The notes below the pieces were generated by a model. The model was not told where the DNA came from. It did not search any database and worked only from the letters and a program-made list of their open reading frames with translations. A stretch of DNA of 64,000 bases from Hygrocybe punicea (lineage: Eukaryota; Basidiomycota; Agaricomycetes; Agaricales; Hygrophoraceae). Positions 31,635-44,257 of the stretch are shown one piece after another. The translations under genes and the position numbers were made by a program. Position 1 is the stretch's first letter. The number at the start of each line of letters is the position of its first letter. The stretch lies in the NCBI GenBank assembly GCA_963556145.1, contig OY744463.1:2108001-2172000 (forward strand), read 5' to 3'.

Positions 31635-33536
31635 ATGCATATCCCCGAGTGCGTTTATTTCTGTGTATCATTCAAAGCCATCTGATCGTGCTATCTAGGC
31701 TGTGGTCTTTCACTGGTATTCTCAATGATATTGTGCTACACCTCGGTAGCTTATTCAATGGCCAATTCCAGTCATTAGAACTCGAGGGTTAAGCCTTCTC
31801 CGCCCGGAAAAGTCATGGCGGCCGATTGTCACCGTTGCTGTCGACGATCAAGAACGTCATGAGATCTTACTTGGATCTGACGGGCAGAATCCAAACTTGA
31901 GAGCGCCCTTCTATCTGTGTGTGATTGTTTCGTTGACTAAAATACTTGAGGTTTGTTCTGAAATCGGACTTATATTCCTGCTCATGTTATTTCTAGTCGT
32001 AACGTTGACAAGAATTCCCGAGTGGATATCAAAGTTTGGCATAAATCTCAAAGTAAGAAGAAAAGCAAGAGGCGTAACCTGGTAGCAACTGCCTGCAATT
32101 CGCTTGGGGAGCTGTTGAAGAGACATGAATCGGAAACGAGTGCGTACGCCTTCACGGCGCCCCATCGACCAAACTCATTTTGTGGATCATATTAAGATGT
32201 AGACATTCGGTTGAATGGTCAATTGCCACTGAAGCGAGGTTGTGCCAGCAAAGGAAAACCACAAAATGGGGCCGTTCTTGTAGTCAGAGTTCACCCACCA
32301 CAATCGTCGATGGCACCTCGCGATGGAGATTCGTTATCAGAATCATCTTGTGAGCAATATCTAAACTAGCACTCAATCACCCGCAACTGCAATGACGTTT
32401 CTTTGTTTAGGTGACAGCGCCCTTTCTGAAATGTTGTCTACTCCTCCATCGCCTACGGACAGAACATCTTCCCCATCGAACTGCCAAGACGATACACATG
32501 TAACTGAGGGTGAAACATTCAAGAAGCCTGGGCTTCGTGGCTATCTGACCGCTACTGATGATGAATCCAATGAAGAGAAACCACATCTCCCAAATTTGAT
32601 CCAAGACGAAGGTACAAGTGAAAAATATTGGGACGAGGACGGTCTGGTTCATATAATTCCGGAGTCACCAGCGTGGCTGGTGGCATCCATACTCCCGAGT
32701 TACACGGAGAAGATTGAAGTTGAGCCGTCAATGTCGTTAGCGGAGAGGGTGTTCTCCTCGTTCTCCATGTACAAAGAATTCAAGGACGCAACACTGGATT
32801 CTCATTTCGAGGCTGTTTTCACTAGGCTACAGCAGGAATGGACTTATATTGGTGGCCTGGTAAGTTTATTGATCCTTGCAACTGTACGAGATTGATGGTT
32901 CGGCTGTTCAGCTAGTAGCACTGGCAGCGTAGGTCATCGCGCATCGGGATTTTGCAGATGCGGAGTCTAAGATGTTTATTTTCTAGAGTCGACACTGCTG
33001 TGCTTGCCATGTCCTCCGGCCCAGGCTCATTATTCAACGTCGATCAATTTGCTAAAAATGCCATCGCTGCAAGCAGCATCGCTTCTGGAGTAGGCATCTC
33101 CTGCGATGCGTGGTTCCTGCTACGGTATAACTGGGCCGATGTACACACGTTCAGGGTATGCTTCCAGTTGTTGCTCGGTTCGTGTTTCTGCAGAACACTC
33201 ATTACAACCGGTTTTCAGACTCGTGCAAGAGACCTCTACGGCTCATACTTCTTTTTCTCGCTTTCGGCAAGATTACCCTCATTTAGTATGCTGATTTCCG
33301 CTTTTTCTCTGATGGTCTTCCTTGGCCGCGTATCCTATAATGCATGGCCAGAAGCTGTTATCGTCATCTGCGTAATGTTCGGGCTCGCCATGACTCTACA
33401 GTTTCTCGTGTTTGGGGTTCATTGGTGTGTCTGCCGTGTGGCTAGTGCGGCAAAAGTGACAAGTATAGGAGTCGTGCGAGTTTTTGAACGAATCTGTAGA
33501 AAACCTGGTGCACCGCCTCCATACTATTCGACTTGA
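31635..33536 (+). CDS. C2-domain protein with C-terminal membrane region
   Basis: Exons: 31635-31648, 31699-31715, 31772-31916, 31997-32139, 32203-32349, 32411-32859, 32912-32928, 32987-33155, 33219-33536, 472 residues. The N-terminal C2-like domain shows VIRTRGLSLL, RPIVTVAVD, HEILLGSDGQNPNL, VDIKVWHKSQSKKK and a final GKPQNGAVLVVRVHPP strand. An acidic linker follows. The C-terminal half has four to five hydrophobic segments (YIGGLLVALAAVDTAV, SLSARLPSFSMLISAFSLMVFL, EAVIVICVMFGLAMTLQFLVFG). This combination is common in Agaricomycetes and has no assigned function that I know. C2 domains usually bind membranes. Two exons are only 14 and 17 bases. Confidence 0.8.
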
Positions 33537-33677
33537 ATAGCTTGAATCTCATTGCAGGTTTTTTTTTTTTTGAGTGTCCGACAAGTCACGATCACGTGCG
33601 ACACGCGTCATATTTGTGTATATTTGGAATATTTTGAACAGCGTAGGAAACACCAGACTCACCCACCAGAAGTTGTC

Positions 33678-36600
33678 ATGTCTACCTGGAATCTTGGGAT
33701 AAATGATGTCTCGGAGGAGACTCAGACTTTCAAGAATAAACTATCAAGTAAAGGTCAGCGAATACATACTCGCTGTGATTTCCTCATCACTCAGTGACCC
33801 GTTCAGATTCGCAGATTGCTGCACAACAAACCCAACTCATCAGACAAGCCGCCGAACTCGATGAACTGAAATTAACACTGAACGAAACCCTCCACAAGGT
33901 TTGTCCGGCTCCATTCTCGCTTGTATTAGCGGAAATGCTGATACTGGAGAATCGCAGTCCTCTGTCAACCTCGAATCGCACGGCCCTCCTCAAGTTTCTC
34001 CTGATGAGGCGGCAGTATACATCGAACGCCTCCTTGCAGCCGTCGAGCGTTTGCGTCGGGAAAGAGACGACTTGAGGCGACACGTGCACTTTTTAGAGAC
34101 AGAAGCCAAGTTTACCGTGGGGCCGGACAGGAGGGACGCGGATGTCTACACGAACGACTGCCACTCCGTAGCCATCACTGAACCGAGGACGGACAACAAG
34201 GATGCCCTGTCGGCAGTGGTATGCGGGAGCCAATTGGACACTGTGCTTAGAGAGAACCGACGGATGAACCTCGCTCTTGTTGCATCTGCGTTGGTTATCG
34301 GGTATCTCCAGAACCAGGCGGATACTGCCGCCTGTCATTTTTCGGAGGATCTGACGATCTTGCACAGTAAGCTCGAGAAAGGAGAAGGCGAATTAGAGCG
34401 TACCGAGGCAAGCCTGGCTGAAGCCTCGGCGTCCCTCGGGGAGGTCCAGGCGGAACGGGATTCTCTTGTCCTTCAGATTACCAACCTTCAGACCGACCTA
34501 TATGGTGCGCAGGAAGACTTGGCCGAGGCGGAACGACGATACAGCACTCTACAGTTCCATCAACTGTCGTCTATGTCCTCCGATGAAGTCATCCACTCTC
34601 TGCGTGAGCAAATCGGGGAACTAGATAATCGAGTTCTTCGGCGGACAGAGCAGATTGGGATTCATCAGCATGACATCAAGCGCCTGGAGACGAATTTGAG
34701 GCTGCAGGAGGAGCGAGTCTTGGAAATGACTATGGAGCTGGAGGTGCTTAGCGCTCAGAAGGAGGCAATGGTGGAAGATTGTGCCGATGCGAGGGAGGCC
34801 AGGGATGAAGCGATCCAGAAGATGGAAGTGTTGGAAGTAGAAGCAGATGGGTTTGAAGGACGAATCGAAGACTTAGAACGACAGCGAGAGACAGAAGCGT
34901 CCACCCTGGTCAGCATTGTGGTCGAACTTATCAGCCATTCCCGGGATATGATCAAGAGCGCAAAGAAGGCAAAGGATGAGGCTGAGATCGCATGTCTGAC
35001 ACGGGACGAGACCTCTGCCAACAGCACTCGCCAGATCACCGTAGCCCTCGCCGTCTCGCAACTGGAGCTGACGCAAACCGCCCAGGCGTACCGAACATCA
35101 AATGAAGCAAGAAAATGTTTGCAGGATCAACTGACGAACACCCAAGAACAACTTGAAAGGTCGCTGGCACAGTATGCTGATGCCTGTCTTTCCGCGGATC
35201 TACAGGCTGATCAGATCAGAGATCTTGGAACGATGTTGCATAATCTCCAAGGAGCGAATGCAGAGATGCAAAACAATCACCAGGGTGCTGTTCAAGGTTT
35301 TTTACGTTCGACAGAGGTGCTTCAAGGGCGACTTGCCGAAGCTGAAAGATTGCTTCGAGATCAGCATACCGACGCATTGACAGACCTGCAATCTCGACTA
35401 ATAACGACAGCGAGCGAACTTGAACAAGCACGAAGACAGCACTCCGAGGCCGAAGCACGTTACGAGGAAGCTCTGAGCGAGTCTGCTCGATTAACGCACG
35501 AACTCGCGGATAGTCGTCAGGTTGCATCCGATCATTTACAAGTCTGCGAAGAGCTCAAGATGGAATTCTCAAGTTTACAAGCGCAACACCTGGAGGAAAT
35601 TGGTCACCTCCAACAACGACTAGAGAAATCCGTTGAGGAGGTTCGGGAAGCCAAGAGCTCTTTGGATACAGTTGCTCAAACGGCAAAGGATTATGAAAGT
35701 CGACTTGCTCAAGTAACCGAACATTCGCGGGCAACCAAGCAACATCTGGAAACTGAACTAGCCAGAAACGCCAGTCAATCAACGATACTGCAATCGAAGC
35801 TTGATGCTAGTTTGGAAGCATTGTGTCGGGTCGAAGGAGAACTGCGAAAAGAGCAGAACCACTTCGCTGTCGAGAGGGAGGCACACAAGCAAGAACTGAA
35901 CACTATGGCGGATCGATCTGAATCTGCCCAGGCTAAACTTCATGAAGAGATACTTGCCACCCGCACGGAATTAGACAGGACCGAATTGTCCTTGGAATCT
36001 TTGCAAGAAGAGAAAGGCACTCTCCAAATTGAAATCACCAATCTGGAGGCAGAGATTCAACGCTCGATATCATTGGGACGATTTTTGGAAAGTCAAGTCA
36101 AAGACAAGTACATTACTATTCCTATTGTGAATGTAAATTTTTCTAATGGTGTGCCCTTAACAGTGAGCGCACAATCACATCGCTCAAAGACGCCCTTGAG
36201 CGTACTCGAGTTGACTTGTCGAATTCCGAAAAGTCGGGAAAGGCGGCAGAGATCAACCTTTCTTTGCAATGTGCGCAACATGAACGAGCGATGTCCAACC
36301 TGCACCGGGAATTGACCATCCTACGGTCCAAACCCAATCTCGAAGAAATCGTCACAACGTTGGAAGAAAGGAATGCCGAGATGGAAGAGTCGCTCAAAAG
36401 CAAGTGTGCCGAGATCGAGGAGAATGACGATCGCTTCCTCGAGTGCGTGTTAGCTATTATCTCAGCTTATATTTCTTTAACCATGCATGATAGGTTGTTA
36501 AAGGAGAAGAAGAAGCTCAATACCAAAATTGACAATCTTAAGCGCAAAATGCAAAATTTGCAGAGCAAAATGACGGCCACTTCCACATCTACACCAACCC

Positions 36601-37244
36601 CCGATTTCGAACCGGGGATCCCCGTTCAGAAGGACCCTTCGCCTACCATAATCATTCCCAACCCTCCAGTATCGAAACACGCCCCGTTAACAACCCTCCC
36701 AGCTCCTCCCCTTCCCTCAAAGTCAATTACTCGTGTCCCTTCCAGCTGTGTTTCGGAACCATCATATTTACCCCGGCCAGAATCACCGGATAGGAAATCG
36801 GTGACGTTCAAAGCACAAACAACGGACAGAGTCACCACCACGATGGTTGACCCATTACCATCCTCATCGCCGTTCTGCAGGAAACGGAAGATACCTGACG
36901 ATTATGACGCTTGTGAACATGTTCCTCCTCAGGGTTTCACCACCGAATGTCTCCCAAGTGATGATATCGTAGACATACCTTCCCATCTTCGTCGCGTTCC
37001 GCACAATGTATCGAGCTTCACTCCGGTCCGCGGTCGCCCAACAATTGCTTCTCCGAAAAGAGGCGTCCCTGCAAGATTGCCAATATCTATGGCCGATGTT
37101 ACTAACAAACCGCAAACTAATAATCATCAAACGAAACCAGCCAAACGAACTTGGTTGGGGAAGATCAAAGGAGTCTCCTTGCAAACCTCTGGTCGGACAA
37201 CAACCTCAAATGTATTCGAGCGAGGTCCTAGAGAAGAATCATAA
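33678..37244 (+). CDS. Long coiled-coil protein, function unknown
   Basis: Exons: 33678-33747, 33807-33898, 33958-36107, 36164-36442, 36494-37244, 1113 residues. From about residue 60 to 880 it is nearly continuous heptad repeat, rich in Glu, Gln, Arg and Leu, with breaks around residues 100-190. The last 230 residues are disordered, Ser/Pro/Thr-rich and basic, ending near PAKRTWLGKIKGVS. No motor, kinase or SNARE signature is seen. The build is that of a structural organiser such as a centrosome, septum or Golgi tether protein. I do not recognise a specific family. It lies between a C2-membrane protein and an exocytic regulator, which proves nothing about its role. Confidence 0.75.
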
Positions 37245-37333
37245 CTTGTAGCATTTGATATACTTTCATGTATTGCTAGATATTCCATCTCCGAAAGATT
37301 GTCCGGATAATTATTATTTTTCTTTCCACACCG

Positions 37334-40300
37334 ATGTTCAGCTTGCCACATCACGACCGTGCGGTTTATACAGATCTTTCACAGATCTTGGAGGAAGAAT
37401 ACCATTGGAAGGCAAGTAGCCTGAGAAATTTTGAGTATATTTTGGACTCCAGTGCATCCGCAATTGAACCTGTATCTGGTCTTCTCGCCATCGGTACGAA
37501 GTCTGGGTATTGCTTCCCTGACTCGGAATTAACCAATGAGTTTTCAAGGAACCATCGGAGGCGCAGTCCATATATTCGGCCGTCCTGGCGTAGAGCTCAA
37601 ATTGACACTTCCCCAACCAAACGGGATCAAATTCCTTCAGTTTGCACCCTCCATGTACAGGCTTGTCTGCCTGGGTACGCGAAAACATTCTGTCGTTCGA
37701 ATTCGGAAATCTAATCGTGGAAAAGATGATAACAACTACCTGCATATTTGGGACCTGACAACTGCTCAACCTGAACACTTGGTTTCTACAAAATTTTGTC
37801 GTATGGTAAAGTGAAGCATTTGACAACTAATAACACGACCTTCGAGCTTACCAAGTTGCCGATATAGTTGTCTCACAGTATCACCATCACATTCGCATGT
37901 TCGTTTCATAAGCACTCTCCTTTATCCTTACTGAAATCCAGCAGGCTTTTCTGGCCCTGGAATCTGGAGAAATACAATTATATGATCTGTTATGCCTGAG
38001 GAATTCTCCCTACACCATTCCGAATATGTGGACATTTTATGAGAATAAGATGGCTGCTAGTGGGTCCCTGGCCGAGCGAAATCCTGCAGAGTATATTACA
38101 TCTTTTGCCGCAATTCTTCCATATTCCACTCACAGATATTGGAATCCAGCCGCATACCAGTAGATCTGGTAATACACCCCCGAGATCTGAACTTGGTTTT
38201 TGTTGCGTATGGAGGTAATGGCCGAGGCTCCCGACATCACTCACAAAGGCTCATTCAATCATTATGAGTTCACAGGAGGTGTCATTTTGTCAGATCTGGT
38301 GAGTTACACGACTTCATTCGGAATTCAATCTTTAATATATTAACCAGACACAACGCAAGACTGTCCGAGTTTACGAAATGGTCTTACCTCCCGGGGCTCC
38401 TGGAGGTTCTGGTTACAATAGTCGAGTCAGTTGACTCGTCACCCTTCTCCTGCACCAACCTAAATATTACTTCAGAATCTTCTGACTCACCGCCGACTGT
38501 CTGTGACAGCGTTAGCCGTACACCCAGCTGGTCATATCTTTGTGGTAGGATATGCAGATGGCTCCATGGCGTTCTGGGCGGTAGAAGATGAAGACCAACC
38601 ACTACTGGTGAAGACAATCGAAGACGGCGACGTCAATGTCGTTGACGGACTCAAACTGGAAGCACACCTTTCGCACACCCTGACCGCAGATAAAAACGAT
38701 ATCATTTCTAGTGCCGGCTTGGTTCGGGAGCCAATTTTCAAAGTCTCATGGAGCGAGTCTCCGACTTCCACCAGTCATTGGGGAGGTGAAACAGCACTCA
38801 CAATCCTCGGAGGCACCATGCCTGGCACGGCTGCAGGCGTGACTATTCATTGGATGCCAGTCTTCGACATTCCAGAGTTGCCCGCACCTCCTGTGACCCA
38901 AACCAGCCTCCATTCCATAACCAGAAATGCCATGCGCAAGCCTCTGACCCAAATCACAACTTGCGTCATCTCCACATCGGGAACAATTCAAGACTTCTGG
39001 CTCATTCCTCGTAGTAGTCCTCACTTTTCCGGAGCATTTGATCCCATTGCAATATTATTCCTATGCGAATCGGATGGAAATTCTCGTTGTACTGAAGCAT
39101 ATCGATTTTTTCCACGTTCACCTGCCTCCTCCATCGAACTCCAAGCATCCGAGCTTGGTAACCCAACCGACGGTGGCCTGCATTCTCTTGAGATTCATAG
39201 TCCTCGCCAACTAAGACTCCCAAGTCCCCTCCTGAATGGCAATAACGGTGTGACCGGCGGCCAACTATTGAAACTCGATGGCGATGCGTACGAGAAACTT
39301 GTTAGCGAGAGCGAAATTGAAAACGATGGTTTACCATTGAATGGGGGACTTGCGTGGACAAACAACTTCATGGTCAACGAATTGAATCTCTCCAAGGTCC
39401 GTCTGGATCAAAAACTTCAAAACTCGTTCCTCACTTTCCTTCCCGATCTTACATAGGATCAACATCCTCGAATGCTCGTAACCGAACACTGTGATCTCAC
39501 CGTACGATTCCATGATATTAGCGCACGCCTGCTCATGAGTTCGAAGCCATCGCCAATCCATACACAGTTCCCTCACCATCTACCTGGCCTTACCTTGGAT
39601 TTGAAATATACCTTGACGGACCCTGCTGTAACAGCCCGATCTTCTACAACTCTCCTCCAGCAAGCTCGGTTTGATTCCGTGCATATCGCGAGGGAATCTC
39701 TCGAGTGTGCCGTGATACTTCAGACTGGAGAGAGTATTGTTTATCGACTCAGCTCCGGTCCACGCGAAGAAATGCTTTATCGGGAAGCATCAGATAAAGA
39801 GTTGATCATACTGGAACATATTCCGCAACGTCATGGTCACAGGTTTTATCCTTTACTGATGTTAATAGCTGGTAAAGGTCCTATGACAGCCTTCGCACTG
39901 TCGGATATTGGTAGGGCCTTTCGTTAATGTTGATGTTGATGTCGCCAATTCATCATTTTCAGGTTTTTTTGCAGCTTCATACGTCGATGGCTCTCTATTC
40001 GTCGTAGATATGAGAACTCCTCGAATCATCTTGCGTCACAACCAGGAATACCAAGTCAAAAGGAAGCCCACTCTCTCTTTGCATTCCAAACGTCATTCCA
40101 AAATGTTAGACCCCATTGCTTCGTTGGCCTGGTCCGTGACTACTCTTGGCCTAGGCATATCCAATTTCCCACCAGACCGTTTATCAACTGACATCGCAAT
40201 GCTTAGATCCTCAACCTCGTGTGCTTCTCGTAGCGGTGCACAATTCAGGGATTTCAGAGATCTTTACAGTTACTCGTCCTGCTGGATCTACTTCATGGGT

Positions 40301-41479
40301 CATCGAGAACGAATCTATAAAAACGCACACAGTGGAAAATCCTCTGCCTGGCGGCATCTTCGTTGTAGACAGTAAAACCGGCAACAAACACAGTGCTAAT
40401 GGGACTAGGCTTGGAACATGTCTTCAGCCTTCAACTACCGGTACCAGTATGCGCTGTATATTGATCGTGTCCGGAGTCAAAGAAGTCAAATGTGTGGCGG
40501 ACATTACCGGGGAAAGACTCGGAAAGGCAGAGTGGGGCAGCAAAGTTGGCACGGTAAAAAGTGTCCAGATCGTCGAAAGAATGGGTAATTTGAATACTTG
40601 CAACTCTCAGGTTGGGGTCGCTGATGATTGGGTTGTTCTTCTCAGGATATCATGCTTTTGTTGCCTTCACGGATAGGCACGAAGTATTGGTCTATTCACT
40701 CCCTTACCTGAAGCAGTTGCATATTATGCATCTCGCCCGGGTATCTGATATGTGCGGTCTGAAAGTGCTCCGTTGACAAACATAAATCAATATCCTTATT
40801 TTTCTCTATGTAGGTTCACCGTGGATGACGGCGGGGACTTCATAGAATGGATGCAACATCCCACGTCAACTCGGATGATGCAAGCGACTTACGCCTCTTT
40901 GTTTAACATCCGCCGTGCCTATCCGTCGCCCGACATTGACTTGTCAAGTACAAGACCCACCGTCCCGCGTCAACCGCAGCCAATTTCAGTAGGCCCCACA
41001 TCTATACTGAGTTCCTGGTTCAAATTTGGAAATTATGTGACGGGAGAACAGTTGGACGCATTGTGTAACTAACAATTCTTTTTCACTTTCGAAAATTATC
41101 CAGGATAACTTGTTTGGTTTTGTCAACAGTGGCAGGGCCTGACAGGCCTCCTCCACCAACGCAGGCGCAAGATGCATCCTCGAGTACTGTGATAACCGAA
41201 GGACAAACTGGCTTGTATAGTCGTTTAACGTCTGCCTTAAATGAACGGGGGTGAATAACTCACTATCCTTGGCTTCTTGAAGCTGATTATACCGAACTAG
41301 ACAAATGCTAGGAGATTTGGAAGAACGCTTTAGTTCGTTAGAAACAGGGAGTAGGAGCATGCTCGCCCAGGTGCCTGCCATCCAGTAATTTGCAGAAAAT
41401 ACCTTTGACCACTGACGGTGATTCCAAAGGCAAAGCGACTCGCAACTGAACAGACAACAAAGACTTGGTTCGGTTTATG
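37334..41479 (+). CDS. SRO7: Tomosyn/Sro7 (lethal giant larvae family) exocytosis regulator
   Basis: The gene begins at ATG 37334 (MFSLPHHDRAVYTDLS) and ends at a TGA near 41477-41479. It is cut by many small introns, not all of which I resolved. Recognisable blocks are FEYILDSSASAIEPVSGLLAIGT (opening of the first beta-propeller), GGAVHIFGRPGVEL, DDNNYLHIWDL, a long exon 38503-39456 (LSVTALAVHPAGHIFVVGYADGSMAFW) and later repeats FVAYGG and FAASYVDGSLFVVDM. The C-terminal NYVTGEQLDAL leads to an R-SNARE-like tail (MLGDLEERFSSLETGSRSMLAQ...AKRLATEQT). Two WD40 propellers and a SNARE-like tail define this family, which binds plasma-membrane t-SNAREs and Rab GTPases. Length is about 1000 residues. 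Confidence 0.85.
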
Positions 41480-41586
41480 ATCGTGTTGTTGTAGAACAAT
41501 TTTGTATTATCAGCTCTCTTCCGTAAGCCTGAGTAGTACGTGGCAGCCACGTCTTCGGCAAACTCCTTGCTTACTACCACTAAGTA

Positions 41587-42543
41587 ATGGCAACTTACGA
41601 CTCACTACACCGACAATGTCGAACGCTAGAGTCCCTTTTTGATGCCAAACTTACTTCCTACTCGCGACTTGCTTCCACCATTTCCAGATCTCAAGATGAC
41701 CTCGAGTCAAGCGGATCAGTCGAACGATGGAAGGACCTGGAGATGGAGGTGGACGACCTGCTCGAAAAGGCATGCGAATCCTAGTACATATTTCCATGCG
41801 ACCAGATACTTATCTGTATTATTAGCTAGAGGAAACAAATGAGCAGCTAGCCATGCTTGCAAATGACCCAGATTCCCAACCATCACAGTCGATGAGTCGT
41901 GCCATTCAACGGCACCGAGACGTCTACCAGGATTACGCTCGTGAACTGAAACGAACGAAGGTTTGTCCCGCTGTCGATGTCTCGGGAGACGCTGCTAACC
42001 TTTTTCTTTTTGACAGGCGAATGTACAACATGCACTTGATCAAGCCAACTTACTTAGTGGTGTAAGGAATGACATCGAGTACGATAAAATCCCCTCCCAC
42101 GTGTTGCAGAGTGTTCCCTGACTTCCCCCAAACTAGCGCGTATAAATCCTCGGCGGCGGATTCACTGTTGGCTGAACGTGGCAGAATTGACAGTTCTCAC
42201 CAAATGACCGATGAAATGCTGGAGTTAGGCTTCATTATGCTCATCCCAACAGCTACTTACGGACCTCGCCCACAGGCAAGCATATGAAACGCGTTCAGAG
42301 TTTTCTCGGCAAAGGATGTCTCTTGCAGGAATCAACGCACGAATGACAAGTGTCATCAGTGAGTCAAATAAACTTCGATGTTTCGATTTACTTACTTTCC
42401 TGAATCCCGCATACATAGGTACAATACCCGGGATTGATAAGGTAGTATCTATGATCAGTTCGCGCCGCCGCAGAGATACAATCATCCTTGGGGTTGTGAT
42501 CGGTATTTGCATCATCATCATTCTTGGATATTTGTGGCGTTAG
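41587..42543 (+). CDS. GOS1: Golgi SNARE GS28/Gos1
   Basis: Exons: 41587-41769, 41826-41960, 42017-42078, 42137-42223, 42276-42358, 42419-42543, 224 residues, the usual family length. The N-terminus MATYDSLHRQCRTLESLFDAKL is a helical regulatory region. The Qb-SNARE motif runs from about residue 130 to 195. A C-terminal anchor (TIILGVVIGICIIIILGYLW) ends the protein. Gos1 works in ER-Golgi and intra-Golgi vesicle fusion. The first intron starts GCATGC after AAG, so it is a GC-AG intron. The gene starts 107 bp after the tomosyn homologue on the same strand, so two SNARE-system genes are adjacent. Confidence 0.92.
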
Positions 42544-42743
42544 TGATCGCTCCGCTATTTCTTTATGCAAGAGTGCAAGACCACGCGTACGTACGTACAC
42601 CAACTGTCCCCTAACTGTAATACATAATATGGGTAGCGTTTACGCACAAACTTCAGGGGCTCTTCAATTGGCCCAAATATTAGAACGAGTATTGTAGAGT
42701 TCACTGTCTCTGGGAATCTAACATGAAACTTCTGTACTGTCGA

Positions 42744-43927
42744 TCACCCAGTCTTCATCGAAGCTTCATCGCCCACATCCTTACTTTCACTAATTTGCTG
42801 ACAATGACTTTGGTCACCACGCTGGAATGCTTTCCAATTTTCTTCCAATTTCCGGACAGCACCCCACTTATTTTCTTCAATTTTCTCATCCCATTGATCC
42901 TCTACATGCCAGCCCTTTATTTCCGCGACAGTTGTCAACATTTCCCATGTCCTTGCAGCGCAGTCGTCGACGTTGTCGATATCGGACTCGACTAGGATGC
43001 GGGACGGTGAACAAGCTGCTATCAAGGATTTGTAATTGGGAGATCGGCCGTTGATGATGGTGGACAGAGACAAAAACACATTTGGATGCTTTTGCTAATG
43101 ACGAAAATATGTCAGAGAAAGTGAATAGTGAAAGAACTAGATACCTCAATCGTTCTCCACAATTGTGCACTAAGACCACAACTGTGCATATCTATACTTA
43201 TTGTATTCCATTGATTACCATGTTTTTGGAACATGCGGTCCAGCAGGTCCATCGTAGCCATTTGAGACTTGACGCTGTGAAAACTAACGTTCCTTCCAAG
43301 TTCTACTGCAACATCCAGCTGAGCCTCGAGGATGGCAAGCTGGTGATGGAAAGGAATTGTGAATCTTGTCAATTCGCGCGGGGAAGAGAAGTAATCTACG
43401 GCAACACGAAAGAGACGATCAAGACCGACTTCTCCAAGCATGGCATTGGGAAAGGCCTTGAGATTGTGGCGCAGTTCCAACAGAACTTGGTCCAGAGTAA
43501 TGGGATCAGGGAGGAATGGGAGAAGCTTTTCAAAATGGCCCGATTCGTCGTCGGCAGAGCCTAAGAATAAGCGCCTGTAGTGTTCTTCTTTCGACAACGT
43601 ATGATCTAGTGTTATCCAGTGTGTAAACCATGGATGGTAGCCTAGCGAATTGACAGACGAAGTCGGGAAGAGAAGTATGAGGTCAAAGTTGGAAATTTTA
43701 GAGTAACGCTGACCGAAACAAGGTAGAACTTGGGGATAGCTTTCAGCCAATTTACGTACAAGCGGTTGATCAGACTGCCTCGTAGACATTGCACATATGG
43801 TGATATGGAGGCTGTTCATAGAGTCTGGTGGTATAAAAGCTGCGTCGGTTGGATGGCAATGCACATCAACAACATGGCGAAGAACAGCAGCACATGGGAG
43901 AACGGATGAATGCGACTGGGTCACCAT
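42744..43927 (-). CDS. SCN1: TatD-like metal-dependent hydrolase (Scn1-like)
   Basis: Exons on the minus strand: 43927-43714, 43641-43145, 43094-42744, 353 residues; an in-frame ATG at 43972 would add 15. The first metal-binding motif is DVHCHPTD (residues about 20-27). The family block CFGYHPWF is created across the first intron. GEVGLDRLFR carries the conserved Glu, and the later FHSVKSQMATMD and SIDMHSCG segments contribute further ligands. ESDID near the end matches the terminal conserved Asp. Scn1 of fission yeast was found as a Cut9-interacting protein; TatD relatives are Mg-dependent nucleases. The 72-bp first intron is in frame and open, so it is easily missed. Confidence 0.88.
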
Positions 43928-44257
43928 GTCGGTAAGTAAGTAGGGGCCTTTGTTACGGTAATGATGTGTCAATCAAAAGTTGGTTTTATATGTGAAGATA
44001 ATGTTGCCGCGCTTACTTTACATAAAGATAGATTAAATCCAGACTTCTAAGTGAATTCCCGTATTGTTGAGTGATGGTCGTCTGGCAGATGATGGTCGCC
44101 TGTAGCGACCTGTAGCCATCTGCTTGATGTGTACATGTTTGGTACGCAGGCTTTTGATCAACAAAGACAATGTGTCTGTTTCTGAATGCTCAGGCTGAGG
44201 AATCATCTTCGACTTTGGCAGCAATCGAACAAGAGAATATCGTTTGGAACAAGGAAA

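Noticed and set aside
32392..32895. ATG 32392 as start of a separate membrane-protein gene
   Set aside because: The ATG lies inside an intron (32350-32410); splicing joins the C2 domain exons in frame to the membrane part.
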